The translations under genes and the position numbers were made by a program. A model generated the notes under the pieces. That model was not told where the DNA came from. It made no database searches and saw nothing but the letters and a program-made list of their open reading frames with translations. A stretch of 64,000 nucleotides of DNA from JAISGQ01 sp964500965 (GTDB lineage: Bacteria > Bacillota > Clostridia > Oscillospirales > Acutalibacteraceae). Position 1 is the first letter of the stretch, and each line of letters begins with the position of its first letter. The stretch is from NCBI GenBank assembly GCA_964500965.1, contig CAZCQZ010000003.1, positions 1 to 64,000 of the forward strand. The letters run 5' to 3'. This document shows positions 1 through 8,995 of this stretch, in pieces.

Positions 1-100
1 TGGATTTTTGCTTGTTTTCCTATGTCAACGCTCTTAAAGCAAGTGCTTTTTTCAATGAAATCCACTACTTCAGGCGGTTGAAATATTGCTTTACAATAGT

Positions 101-134
101 CGACATCAGGCTTGTTTCCCGATGTCGGCATTTT
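101..134 (+). terminator. Intrinsic terminator-like hairpin
   Basis: The inverted repeat CGACATC-a-GG / CC-c-GATGTCG has a short loop and is followed by a T run on the plus strand. It would end a plus-strand transcript entering from left of the window. On the minus strand there is no T run, so it is not the terminator of the DUF1294 gene. Bases 1-198 otherwise hold no gene I can support. Confidence 0.5.
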
Positions 135-198
135 TACTATTTGTTTTCTTCGTCCGTTTGTAATTATTTCCGCTTTTCAAACGTATGATTAAAGGTCT

Positions 199-480
199 TC
201 ACAAGCAAACAAAAATAATAAACCCGACAAGCAAAATCTGTGCGGCAATTATCGTGGGAATGCCAATCATAAAGCTTTTATGCTTTGTTTTATGGCGTAT
301 TTTCTTCATGGTAATAAGCATGGTTACCGATCCTCCGAGTGCCGCTGTAATAAAAAGCGTGCTCTCTCTGATTCTCCACTTACCTTTTTTAGCCCTGTTT
401 TTGTCAATTACCGTTATTATGAATGCAAAAAAATTTATCAGCACAAAATAAACAATCAACAACCAATGATACCATTGCAT
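199..480 (-). CDS. DUF1294 family small membrane protein
   Basis: About 93 residues. The start is the second of two nearby ATGs, because it lies 7 nt after GGAGG while the first lies only 1 nt after it. The protein has an N-terminal membrane helix (WLLIVYFVLINFFAF), a basic cytosolic stretch (DKNRAKKGKWRI) and a pattern ending in a second hydrophobic region with GG, HKT and K residues. This layout matches the DUF1294 family (two to three helices, YoaK-like integral membrane proteins). The function of the family is unknown to me. It is transcribed divergently from the glycoside hydrolase gene, with only about 75 bp between the starts. Confidence 0.75.
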   Translation of the reverse strand: MQWYHWLLIVYFVLINFFAFIITVIDKNRAKKGKWRIRESTLFITAALGGSVTMLITMKKIRHKTKHKSFMIGIPTIIAAQILLVGFIIFVCL

Positions 481-556
481 AAGCATTCCTCCAAAAATTA
501 CTGTTGTAATAATAGTATATTTCCTGTTATAATTTGTCAAGGAAAGGAGCATCATG

Positions 557-1789
557 ATGAAAAAAGAAATATGGCTTCCCTTGTGCGCCCTGCTGCTTGT
601 CGCGGCTGTTTTGACGGGATATTTTTTCATTCCGAACAGTAGTGAGGCTTCTCCCGTAATTGCCGTTCTTCCCTTTGACGACATCTCCGAAACGGATATT
701 CCGAAAAGCACCGAAATGCGCGGAATATGGGTGCCTTATCTGTCTCTTAACAACATTACGAAAGAAAAAATCGACACTATTGTAAACGATGCGGCATCTT
801 ACGGATATAATGCGATATTCTTTCACGTCAGACCTTTCGGCGATGCATTGTACGATTCGGAATATTTTCCGTCCTCGCATCTGTTTGACGGCACTCAGGG
901 CGGTGACATTCCCTTTGACCCCCTTGAATACATTATCGAATCGGCACATTCAAGGAATATTGAAATTCATGCCTGGATAAATCCCCTCAGGATTCAGCAT
1001 TATAACGGCACTATGCCCTCGGAGCTTTCCGGGGATAATCCATACAACATTTTCAGGAACGATGACGATGTAAGCAATGACTGCTATGTTGTGGATTACA
1101 AAAAAGGCAAATATTTTAATCCGGGTGAAGCCGGTGCAAGAGAATACATAATAAACGGATTGCGTGAAATCGTTGAAAATTACGATGTTGACGGCATTCA
1201 CTGGGACGATTATTTTTATCCTGCCGACGATGAGGCTTTTGACGACAGCGAAAGCTACAAAAAATATCTCTCCGGCGGCGGAACGCTTTCTCTGCACGAC
1301 TGGCGCACGGAAAACATCAACGCTCTTGTTCGCGACAGCTATACGGCAATAAAGGAAATCAACCCCGATGTTGTTTTCGGAATAAGTCCCCAGGGCAATG
1401 TCGGCAACTGTCTCAGCATGGGCGCAGACGTGTATGAGTGGTGCTCTCAAAGCGGCTATATCGACTACATCTGTCCTCAGATTTACTGGTCTTTCGAGCA
1501 CCCCACCGCACCCTATGATAAAATCTGCGAAAAATGGCGTAAAATCGTTACAAGCGACAGTGTAAAGCTTTACATAGGTCTTGCGCTTTACAAAGCCGGT
1601 TCCGACAGCGACGGCGGCACATGGCTATACTCCGACAATGTACTTGCGGAGGAGGTGCGTTTTGCAAGGAATGATGAAATCAGTGCCGACGGATTCATTG
1701 TTTATTCCTACGACTACCTGAAAAAGAGCGTTACAGCAAGCGAAGTTGCCGGTCTGACCGATGAATTAACAAACGGATTGTCCGATTGA
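557..1789 (+). CDS. Secreted glycoside-hydrolase-like (GHL10, YngK type) protein
   Basis: About 410 residues. An N-terminal signal/anchor helix follows MKKEIW. The body matches the glycosyl-hydrolase-like 10 family (PF02638, formerly DUF187): it opens with MRGIWVPYLSL, has a TIM-barrel strand FHVRPFGDALYDS, then HAWINPLRI, DGIHWDDYFYP with acidic residues at the expected catalytic strand, and ICPQIYWSF near the end. Members are thought to act on polysaccharide or peptidoglycan outside the membrane, but the substrate is unknown. Two ATGs are adjacent (554 and 557). The second is chosen because GGAG lies 7 nt upstream of it and only 4 nt from the first. No neighbour gives a substrate clue. Confidence 0.85.
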   Translation: MKKEIWLPLCALLLVAAVLTGYFFIPNSSEASPVIAVLPFDDISETDIPKSTEMRGIWVPYLSLNNITKEKIDTIVNDAASYGYNAIFFHVRPFGDALYDSEYFPSSHLFDGTQGGDIPFDPLEYIIESAHSRNIEIHAWINPLRIQHYNGTMPSELSGDNPYNIFRNDDDVSNDCYVVDYKKGKYFNPGEAGAREYIINGLREIVENYDVDGIHWDDYFYPADDEAFDDSESYKKYLSGGGTLSLHDWRTENINALVRDSYTAIKEINPDVVFGISPQGNVGNCLSMGADVYEWCSQSGYIDYICPQIYWSFEHPTAPYDKICEKWRKIVTSDSVKLYIGLALYKAGSDSDGGTWLYSDNVLAEEVRFARNDEISADGFIVYSYDYLKKSVTASEVAGLTDELTNGLSD

Positions 1790-1823
1790 TTGAAATTTGC
1801 GGATAAATTTGTGACCTAATATA

Positions 1824-1852
1824 TTGCATTTCGGCAAAGTTTGTAGTACAAT
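1824..1852 (+). promoter_or_regulatory. Sigma-A-type promoter of the c-di-GMP gene
   Basis: TTGCAT and TACAAT are separated by 17 bp. The predicted start site is near 1859. The roughly 60-nt leader contains a 7-bp inverted repeat (AAAATCG / CGATTTT, 1858-1886). Confidence 0.6.
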
Positions 1853-1920
1853 ATATTAAAATCGGTTGGTATTTTTTAACGATTTTAGTTATATTGTTAA
1901 AACCTTTGGAGGTGCAAAAA

Positions 1921-4900
1921 ATGTCTGACGGGTTTTCAAATGAACTTGATACAATTCAGTGTCTTGACCCAATGACAGGGTTTTATACCCACGACGAAAC
2001 CTTCCGGAGAATTAAGCAATACATTGAGGGGCAGGGTGCAAACGGCACTCATGCCCTTATTGCCGTTGATTTGATAAATCTTAACTCTGTAAACGAGCTT
2101 CTGGGACATGATAAGGGCGATGAGGTAATTTCAACCTCCGCAGAAATAATCAGAGGTCTTGCACACGAGGACGATATTCTCGGTCGTATCGGCGGCGATG
2201 AATTTCTGATATACGCCAAAAACCGTGATAGGGACAGCGTAGAAAAGCTTATTGCGGATTTGGCGGATAAACTGTGCAGAAAATACACCTGCGATACCAA
2301 CACCGCAAATGTCACTGCGGCAATCGGCGCAAGCATCTACGGCGTTGACGGCTGTGATGTCGGTGACCTTTATTTGAAAGCCGATGCCGCTCTTTACTAC
2401 GCAAAGAAAAACGAAAACAGACTTTATGCTCTTTACGGCAAACAGATAAGTCCCGAATATATACGCGCCGAAGAAAAGCAGAGCCTTATTAAGCTGCGCA
2501 CACTGCTTGAATATATGGACGGCGGTGTAATACTGGTTGAAGTCGGTGAAAATGTCGAGGTTTACTACGCCAGTCCCAGCTTTTACAAAATGTCCCACAG
2601 GACAACGGGCGAAATCGGTGAACACGGTGAGCGGCTGTTTTCCGTTGTTGTGCCGGAGGACAGGGCGAAGCTGATTGCGCTTGCCCATAAAATCGCTCAG
2701 ACCGGCGAAGCCACAGACTGTGTTTACCGTGTATACGAAACCGACGGTGACATCGGCTGGCGGCAAATTCGCGCCGCCAGACTTCCCGGCATCAGAAGCA
2801 ACGGCAACCGTTCCGTTATTTGCGTTATCACCGATGTTTCCGAGCTTAAAGAAGCAAACGCAACTCTTGAAGCTGTTGTCGAAAACTCTCCGGCAGGCAT
2901 CGGAATTTTTGAAATCGGCAGTGATTATGAAAGGCAGACTTTCTGCAACACGACGCTTAAAGCTCTCATCGGTTGTGCGGACGAGCCGGATTCCGTCAGC
3001 CCGAAAAGCAACATTTTTGACCTTATAGACGAAAACAGTCGGCAAGGCATTTTGAGTGAGGTGCTCACATGTGCTCACGAAGCACGTCCCTGTGAGCTTG
3101 AATTTAAGATAACGGATATATCCGGTGAGATAAAATATCTCAATGCCAGAGGCGTTAACTTATACGAATCGGACGGCAAATCATATAATCTGTTTATTTT
3201 CAGCGATATTACAAAAGAGGTTGAGCTGAGAAAGCAGATTCGCTTTGAGCAGGAACGTTACCGTATTGCCGTTGACCTGACAAAGGCTGTGCTTTGGGAG
3301 GTTGACATAAGAAAAAAGATTACCTACAGCTATTACGATTCGACATCGGCAGCCGGCACAATGGCAAGGGTTTTCAATAATTCTCCGGAGGACGCGATTT
3401 CCGCAGGAATTATTCACCCCGACTTTATCGACGAATACCGCCGTATGTACAATGACCTTTACAGCGGAAACGATTCCGGCGAATACTTCTACAAACGTCT
3501 GGACGACAGTAACGAATATGTATGGATGAAAACCAGATTTCGCCTGTTAAAGGACGATAACGGCGAAAACTTCTATTCTGTCGGTATTGCGGAAAAGGTT
3601 TACAATATTGACGCTCAGATGCGCCGCTTTGAGCAGGAACAGTACTTCTGCGAACAGGTTTCAAGCAGTATTCTCGGCTCTATAATGATAAATCTCAGCA
3701 ACAACACCCTTGAACGTCACTATATCGCTTCAAAGCCGCGCAAACTTGTCGGCAACGCTCATTCCTACGATGAAATGCTCATTCGCTCATTGCACCTGAT
3801 ATGCATTGATGAAGACGAGGATAATCTCAGGCATAAGATGTCCAGAGAAAACCTCTTTGATATATTCAGAGACGGTCAGGATTGGCTGAATGTGGAATTT
3901 CGCAGAAAGGACAGAGCCGAAAAAATCCGTTGGACAAGTATTGCGGTAAATCTGCTCAGGCACCCCGTCAGCGGAGAGCTTTATGCCTTTGCTTACATCA
4001 GAGACGTTGACAAGCGGCGCAGGTGGGAGCTTTCTCTGTCCTCAAAGGTGGAACGCGATGCAATAAGCATGTTGTACAACCGCTCAACTGCTTTTGACAT
4101 GGTTAACACTATCCTTGCTTCGGTTAAAAACAAATCCACCTACTGCGCAATGTGCATGGTGGAGGTTGACGGTCTTGACGCTATTCAGGCCGAAAAGGGT
4201 GAATATATGGTTCACAACGTCCTTTTCACCATGGGACGTGTGCTTAGAATACTTGTTGACGGTGCCGCAATAGTCGGTCAGATCGACACTAACCGAATGA
4301 TAATATTCCGAATGGGAATAGGCTCTCCGGAAGAACAGTTTTTAAGGTCTGAATACTCTGCAAACAGGCTGTCTACCATGCTGAGAATAACCTTCCCGAA
4401 CGAAAAGCTTGACGTTTTCAGCAGCGGCGTCGTAGCCCGTGCCTCGAATGCAACCTTCCACGAGCTGTATGATACTGCTTATAATTCCTGTAATGAGGCA
4501 GTCGCAAGAAGCTCAAAGCTTTTGCGCGTTGTTCTGGACAAATCCGATGATTCAGATGACAATGTTGTATCCGAACCGACTTTCAACAGACTTCGCGACA
4601 GGCAAACAGGTCTTATGACCCGTCAGGATTATTACGATTTATTCGGCAAGCTCAGACCCGAAACGCTTTCCTCTCTCGGCGTTTTCATTGCGGATATTAA
4701 CGGATTGCGCACAATAAATCACCGCTACGGAATGGAATACGGCGACAAAATTATCAAAAGTGTTGCTGCAAGCCTGCGTACCGAATTTTCAGACGATGAG
4801 GTCTTCCGCGTATCCGGCGATGAATTTCTTGTCCTTTGCAGGAATACAACACAGGAAAGCTTCATAAGCCGCTGTGACGATGTAGTTGAGCTTATCGGAA

Positions 4901-5817
4901 CAACTTACGAAAACATTATAAGCTACGGCGTGACATGGGACAGTCACATTTCAAACATTCAGCTCCTTGTTGACCATGCCGATGAGCTTATGAAATCCGC
5001 AAAACAGGATTATTACCGCAGAAACAATTCCGTTCCGGTAGGCAGTGAATTCAACACCTACATCTGGGTTGTCGATGCCATTAGAGACGAACGGTTTTTC
5101 GTGTATCTCCAGCCGAAAGCCGAGCTTGCAAGCGGCAAAATCACAAGCTGTGAGGCTCTTGTACGCTATATGGATTCCGAGAGCGGTCTTATGCATCCGT
5201 CAAAGTTCATCGCGATTCTGGAGCGTGAAAACGTTATTAAGCAGCTTGATTTCTATGTTCTGAATAAAGCTCTTGACATCATTGACGGCTGGATTGCAGA
5301 CGGCAAGGAGCCGATTTCTGTATCGGTGAATTTCTCCAGGCGAACAATTCTTGCCCCCAACGCTCTTGCCGATGCTCTTGAAGCCATAAAAGGCAGGGAA
5401 TATCTTCTTCCCTATCTGTGCATTGAGATTACGGAAACCATAGGCTCTATGGAACGCGCCATGATTACAAGGGTATGCGAAATGTTCCAGAAAGCCGGCT
5501 TCAAACTCGCTCTCGATGACTTCGGCAGTGAGTATTCAAATCTGTACATTATCTCGGCTTTACGCTTTGATGAGATTAAAATTGACAAAAGCGTCATTGA
5601 CGATATTGTGTCAAATGACCTTGCAAGGCTTACTGTTGAAAACACAAGGCGAATTTGCGAACGCACCGGTGCGACACTGGTTGCGGAGGGCGTTGAAAAC
5701 GAGGAGCAGATGAATATTCTAAAAACCATAGGCTGTCACATGGCACAGGGCTATCACATAAACAAGCCGCTTCCGCTAAACGAATTTACGGAAAAATATA
5801 TTGACACGGCTTTATAA
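1921..5817 (+). CDS. Multi-domain GGDEF-PAS-GGDEF-EAL cyclic-di-GMP turnover protein
   Basis: About 1298 residues; ATG placed 8 nt after GGAGG. Order seen: a GGDEF domain at about 10-170 with intact GGDEF (91-95); four PAS-like segments between about 190 and 715; a degenerate GGDEF lacking the signature at about 720-880; a third GGDEF at about 890-1040 carrying SGDEF (965-969); and a C-terminal EAL domain from about 1050. The EAL domain keeps EAL (1078-1080), the N of SVNF, EITET, the DDFG pair, IKIDKS and VAEGVE, so phosphodiesterase activity is plausible. The first GGDEF has HEDD where the product-inhibition RxxD site would be, so feedback inhibition is probably absent. No transmembrane helix is evident, so it looks like a cytosolic sensor with PAS inputs. 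Whether it makes or degrades c-di-GMP overall cannot be told. Confidence 0.93.
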   Translation: MSDGFSNELDTIQCLDPMTGFYTHDETFRRIKQYIEGQGANGTHALIAVDLINLNSVNELLGHDKGDEVISTSAEIIRGLAHEDDILGRIGGDEFLIYAKNRDRDSVEKLIADLADKLCRKYTCDTNTANVTAAIGASIYGVDGCDVGDLYLKADAALYYAKKNENRLYALYGKQISPEYIRAEEKQSLIKLRTLLEYMDGGVILVEVGENVEVYYASPSFYKMSHRTTGEIGEHGERLFSVVVPEDRAKLIALAHKIAQTGEATDCVYRVYETDGDIGWRQIRAARLPGIRSNGNRSVICVITDVSELKEANATLEAVVENSPAGIGIFEIGSDYERQTFCNTTLKALIGCADEPDSVSPKSNIFDLIDENSRQGILSEVLTCAHEARPCELEFKITDISGEIKYLNARGVNLYESDGKSYNLFIFSDITKEVELRKQIRFEQERYRIAVDLTKAVLWEVDIRKKITYSYYDSTSAAGTMARVFNNSPEDAISAGIIHPDFIDEYRRMYNDLYSGNDSGEYFYKRLDDSNEYVWMKTRFRLLKDDNGENFYSVGIAEKVYNIDAQMRRFEQEQYFCEQVSSSILGSIMINLSNNTLERHYIASKPRKLVGNAHSYDEMLIRSLHLICIDEDEDNLRHKMSRENLFDIFRDGQDWLNVEFRRKDRAEKIRWTSIAVNLLRHPVSGELYAFAYIRDVDKRRRWELSLSSKVERDAISMLYNRSTAFDMVNTILASVKNKSTYCAMCMVEVDGLDAIQAEKGEYMVHNVLFTMGRVLRILVDGAAIVGQIDTNRMIIFRMGIGSPEEQFLRSEYSANRLSTMLRITFPNEKLDVFSSGVVARASNATFHELYDTAYNSCNEAVARSSKLLRVVLDKSDDSDDNVVSEPTFNRLRDRQTGLMTRQDYYDLFGKLRPETLSSLGVFIADINGLRTINHRYGMEYGDKIIKSVAASLRTEFSDDEVFRVSGDEFLVLCRNTTQESFISRCDDVVELIGTTYENIISYGVTWDSHISNIQLLVDHADELMKSAKQDYYRRNNSVPVGSEFNTYIWVVDAIRDERFFVYLQPKAELASGKITSCEALVRYMDSESGLMHPSKFIAILERENVIKQLDFYVLNKALDIIDGWIADGKEPISVSVNFSRRTILAPNALADALEAIKGREYLLPYLCIEITETIGSMERAMITRVCEMFQKAGFKLALDDFGSEYSNLYIISALRFDEIKIDKSVIDDIVSNDLARLTVENTRRICERTGATLVAEGVENEEQMNILKTIGCHMAQGYHINKPLPLNEFTEKYIDTAL

Positions 5818-5822
5818 TTTTC

Positions 5823-5860
5823 CGGCGGCAGATGATGTTTTTTCACATCTGCCGCCGTTT
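5823..5860 (+). terminator. Intrinsic terminator after the GGDEF-EAL gene
   Basis: A perfect 12-bp stem (CGGCGGCAGATG / CATCTGCCGCCG) with an 11-nt loop is followed by TTTACTGTTTT, just after the stop codon. Confidence 0.85.
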
Positions 5861-5915
5861 ACTGTTTTAAACCGCAATATTTTGTAATATTATTGATAAA
5901 AAATCGAATATATTG

Positions 5916-5944
5916 TTGATTTATGCGAATTAAAGAAGTACAAT
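5916..5944 (+). promoter_or_regulatory. Promoter and structured leader of the rpe-rnf operon
   Basis: TTGATT and TACAAT are separated by 17 bp. The leader between the promoter and the rpe ribosome-binding site carries a 6-bp inverted repeat, GGTCAG (5957-5962) / CTGACC (5986-5991). It does not match a riboswitch I know. Confidence 0.55.
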
Positions 5945-6005
5945 ATTTTATAGTTTGGTCAGCATCAGCTTTGAAGAATACCCAACTGACCTGTGGAGGT
6001 AAAAT

Positions 6006-6659
6006 ATGTCAATTATTGCTCCCTCTATCCTTTCCGCCGATTTTACAAAACTCGGAGAAGAAATGCTTGAGCTTCAGAAATGCGGCGTTAAGGTGGTTCA
6101 TATTGATATTATGGACGGGTGCTTTGTGCCCAATCTTACTTTCGGATACACAATGGTTAACGCTCTGCGCACCTACAAAGGCGAAATGAAGTTCGATGTT
6201 CACCTTATGATGGAGCACCCGTACAAATATATCGACAATTTCATTGATGCCGGCGCGGATATGCTGACTATACATCTCGAATGCTCCGATAATATAAGCG
6301 ATTGCCTTGAAAAAATCGCAGAGCGCGGCGTTACCGCAGGCATTTCCATAAAGCCCGCAACTTCTTCCGATGCCCTTGCACCCTATGTCGGAAAATTTTC
6401 TCAATGCCTGATTATGACTGTTGAGCCCGGCTTTGGCGGTCAAAAAATAATACCCGATTGCCTTAAAAAAATTGCAGAAGTCCGAAGCATGTGTAATGGA
6501 TTTGAGCTTTGCATGGCAGTTGACGGCGGTGTAAATACCGAAAACGCCGAATTTGTCGCAAAAAGCGGCGCCGACCTTATCGTTGCCGGCAATGCCGTTC
6601 TTGGCGCAAAGGACAGACAATCCGCATTTTCAAGGCTCTCGGAGCTTGTTGACTTATAA
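6006..6659 (+). CDS. rpe: Ribulose-phosphate 3-epimerase
   Basis: 217 residues, the usual family length. It interconverts ribulose 5-phosphate and xylulose 5-phosphate in the non-oxidative pentose phosphate pathway. Family marks: APSILSADF at the N-terminus, the metal-binding HIDIMDG with FVPN following, HLM, EPGFGGQ in the phosphate region, and VDGG near the C-terminus. GTGGAGG lies upstream of the ATG. It is the first gene of a transcript that continues into the Rnf-like genes (17 bp to rnfC), an unusual pairing. Confidence 0.97.
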   Translation: MSIIAPSILSADFTKLGEEMLELQKCGVKVVHIDIMDGCFVPNLTFGYTMVNALRTYKGEMKFDVHLMMEHPYKYIDNFIDAGADMLTIHLECSDNISDCLEKIAERGVTAGISIKPATSSDALAPYVGKFSQCLIMTVEPGFGGQKIIPDCLKKIAEVRSMCNGFELCMAVDGGVNTENAEFVAKSGADLIVAGNAVLGAKDRQSAFSRLSELVDL

Positions 6660-6676
6660 CCAAAGGAGAAAAAGCG

Positions 6677-7939
6677 TTGAAACCGATAAAAGCAACCGGC
6701 GTTATGCTGAAACAAAATAAAGAGCCGGCACTGTCAAATAAGCTTCTTCGCATACCGGTGCCGTCAGAGCTTGTTGTACCGCTTTTCAATTTTGACCGAG
6801 GCGCAATGCTCCCGATTCCCAGAGCCGGTGAAACTGTTGCCAGATACTCCATGCTCGCTCACTCTAAAAACGGCACCTGCTGGACTGTATCTCCCTATTC
6901 CGGCAAGCTCTCGCATATTGAACGCTTTGACCATCCTCTTATGGGTAAGGTAATGTGTGCTCACATCATGACCGGCGTTTCCGCTCATGAAGTCCAGCTC
7001 ATACCGCACAATCCGTCGGCAATGACCCCCGACGGTATTTTGAGGTGCATTTCTCAGGCGTGTATTATTGATGAAGTCGATGGTACTCCCGTTCACAGAA
7101 AGCTTCAGCGTGCCATAAAAAACGGCACAATGCTTATCGTTGCCGACTGCATTGACGATGCACCCTATGTCAGCAGTTCCCTGCGCGTTATTATGGAGCA
7201 CGGCGACATTTGTGCCGACGGAATTTCAATGATAATGAAACTTTTGGGCGGTGCAAAAGCAAAGCTCGCCGTTTACAATCCCGGTGAGCTTAATATGGAA
7301 ACACTTCTCGACAAAATCGGTTTTATTGATACAGTCGAAGTTAAAGGCGGCTATCCTGCATGGTTTTCCTTTGAAAAGCTTTATTGTACAGAGCCGTATA
7401 TCAGAATAGGTATTCAGGCTCTGCGTGCAATTTCTCTTGCCGTCAGAAAAGGACAACCCCAAACCGAATTTGTAATAACTGTCGCCGGCAACTGCGTTAA
7501 AGCACCTGTCAATGCCGTCGTTACTACGGGCACAACTATCGAAGATGTTTTTAAAGCTGTCGGGCTTGATTCACAGCCGGACGCGGTAATCATCGGTGAT
7601 CCCATGACAGGCGTGACGGTTTCCGACATGAAAACGCCTCTTTTTCCGGGAGTGCGCTCACTTCTTGCCATGAAAAGCCGTGCCGAAAAGCCCGCTAACG
7701 CCTGTATCGGCTGCGGTCGATGTGTGGCGGTGTGCCCTCGCAGGCTGTTTCCATCCGAGGCTGTCAGAATGGCGGAACAGAAAAAGCTTCTGCTCGCCTG
7801 TGAATACGGTGCTCGAAATTGCATTGGCTGCGGTGCGTGCAGTGCCGTATGCCCCAGCGGAATCGAAATTACCGAGCTGATGAAAAAACTGCGGCGGTAT
7901 GCCGAAAAAGCTGACAGAGAGGCGGAGAACAATGGATAA
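6677..7939 (+). CDS. rnfC: RnfC-like electron transport subunit, divergent
   Basis: 420 residues with a TTG start, 8 nt after AAAGGAG. It aligns with RnfC over its length: an N-terminal barrel, TVAGNCVKAPVN, an SLBB-like segment with GDPMTG, and two 4Fe-4S motifs near the C-terminus (Cys343/346/349/353 and Cys382/385/388/392). In canonical RnfC the central region holds the NADH/FMN loop GGAGFPTHVKL and the NGAECEPY segment. Here the corresponding stretches read DEVDGTPVHRKL and ADCIDDAPYV, so the nucleotide/flavin site looks degraded while the iron-sulfur ligands remain. It is followed by rnfD with an 8-bp overlap. Identity as an Rnf homologue is clear. NADH oxidation is doubtful. Confidence 0.85.
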   Translation: MKPIKATGVMLKQNKEPALSNKLLRIPVPSELVVPLFNFDRGAMLPIPRAGETVARYSMLAHSKNGTCWTVSPYSGKLSHIERFDHPLMGKVMCAHIMTGVSAHEVQLIPHNPSAMTPDGILRCISQACIIDEVDGTPVHRKLQRAIKNGTMLIVADCIDDAPYVSSSLRVIMEHGDICADGISMIMKLLGGAKAKLAVYNPGELNMETLLDKIGFIDTVEVKGGYPAWFSFEKLYCTEPYIRIGIQALRAISLAVRKGQPQTEFVITVAGNCVKAPVNAVVTTGTTIEDVFKAVGLDSQPDAVIIGDPMTGVTVSDMKTPLFPGVRSLLAMKSRAEKPANACIGCGRCVAVCPRRLFPSEAVRMAEQKKLLLACEYGARNCIGCGACSAVCPSGIEITELMKKLRRYAEKADREAENNG

Positions 7940-8984
7940 CAGACAACTCTACGCACCTCATATACGAACACCGGACACTGTCCGTAATATTATGCTTGAG
8001 CTGTTGCTGAGCGCATGTGTACTTATTATCGCCGCACTGCCCATATTCGGTGCCAGAGTTCTTTCTCTCGTTTTCATGAGTGTGATTGGCTCGGTTTTGC
8101 CCGAAATCGCGTTTTGCCTTATAAACAGAGAGAAACAAACCGTCACTGATTTTTCAGCCGTTTACACAGGTGTAATTATCTCACTGCTAATGCCTCCCGG
8201 CGTACCCGTTTGGTTGCCTCTGGTTGCCGGGGCTTTCGGGAGCATTGTCGCAAAGCTTCCTTTCGGCAGGCTCGGACGAAGCGTTTTTTCACCTGCTGCG
8301 GCAGGATTCGTCTTTGTTTCTCTTGCATGGGGCGAATATTTTCTTTTCTATCCGGCTACAGGCGAAAGGCTTCCGTTTTTGAATAATTGGACGCTTCCGG
8401 AAAACTACACATTTTTTGAGCATCAAACCCCGATTCAGCTCCTTGAAAACGGTCAAACGCCTTTTTCCGACAACGGCGATGCTCTTGAAAGCATTTTTCT
8501 TTTCAAGTCCGTCGGTCCTGTCGGCTCTGTTGCGGTACTCGTAATATTCGCCGTTTTCGCGTTTATGATTTTCAGAAATATTATCGCTTGGCAATCGACC
8601 GTATCGTTCTGCGCCACTGTTTTTGTTCTTGCGTTTATCTTCAAATATGATGGCGTTAATGCAATAATGTCCGCAGTTTACGAGCTTTTTTGCGGTTGGA
8701 TGCTTTTTGCCGCCGTTTTTCTTGTCGGTGACATCATTACAGCACCGCGATTTGCTTCGGCGCGTGTTGTTTACGGTGTTTTCTGCGGCATGTTGGCGGT
8801 ATTTCTACGCCGTATCTCCTCCTGTCAGGGTGGTGAAATCGCCGCTGTGCTGATTATGAATTCCCTTTCACCCTCCATTGACAGACTTGCATGGAGCTTA
8901 CGTCAACGCGGCATCAGCATAACCGCGCTGATGCTCAAATTCAAACTGGGCTTTGAAAAACGCATGAAGCAATTCGAGGATTAG
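7932..8984 (+). CDS. rnfD: RnfD-like membrane subunit, divergent
   Basis: About 350 residues, a polytopic membrane protein of the RnfD/NqrB family. The ATG overlaps the end of rnfC by 8 bp and has GGAG 4 nt upstream. Conserved blocks are MPPGVPVWLPLVAGAFGSIVAK, KLPFGRLG, GDIITAP, and GGEIAAVLIMNSLSPSID near the end. Canonical RnfD carries a covalently bound FMN on the Thr of an S(T)GAT motif followed by PL. Here the aligned stretch is EHQTPIQLL: the Thr-Pro remains but the flavinylation signature around it is gone. The next gene is rnfE, only 11 bp away, so the usual rnfG is not present between them. Confidence 0.83.
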   Translation: MDNRQLYAPHIRTPDTVRNIMLELLLSACVLIIAALPIFGARVLSLVFMSVIGSVLPEIAFCLINREKQTVTDFSAVYTGVIISLLMPPGVPVWLPLVAGAFGSIVAKLPFGRLGRSVFSPAAAGFVFVSLAWGEYFLFYPATGERLPFLNNWTLPENYTFFEHQTPIQLLENGQTPFSDNGDALESIFLFKSVGPVGSVAVLVIFAVFAFMIFRNIIAWQSTVSFCATVFVLAFIFKYDGVNAIMSAVYELFCGWMLFAAVFLVGDIITAPRFASARVVYGVFCGMLAVFLRRISSCQGGEIAAVLIMNSLSPSIDRLAWSLRQRGISITALMLKFKLGFEKRMKQFED

Positions 8985-8995
8985 GAGGTGTCTTA

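Noticed and set aside
1..180. Open frame at the left edge ending near 180
   Set aside because: It crosses the terminator-like hairpin and shows no recognisable protein pattern.
1858..1920. Possible c-di-GMP riboswitch in the leader of the GGDEF-EAL gene
   Set aside because: The leader is only about 60 nt with a small hairpin, too short for a GEMM riboswitch and without its conserved core.
2131..3078. Long minus-strand open frame (315 codons) opposite the GGDEF-EAL gene
   Set aside because: It lies wholly inside a clear plus-strand gene, has no ribosome site, and its composition is that of a shadow frame.
5945..6005. Possible riboswitch before rpe
   Set aside because: There is only one 6-bp stem and no match to a known class. 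A simple leader hairpin is more likely.
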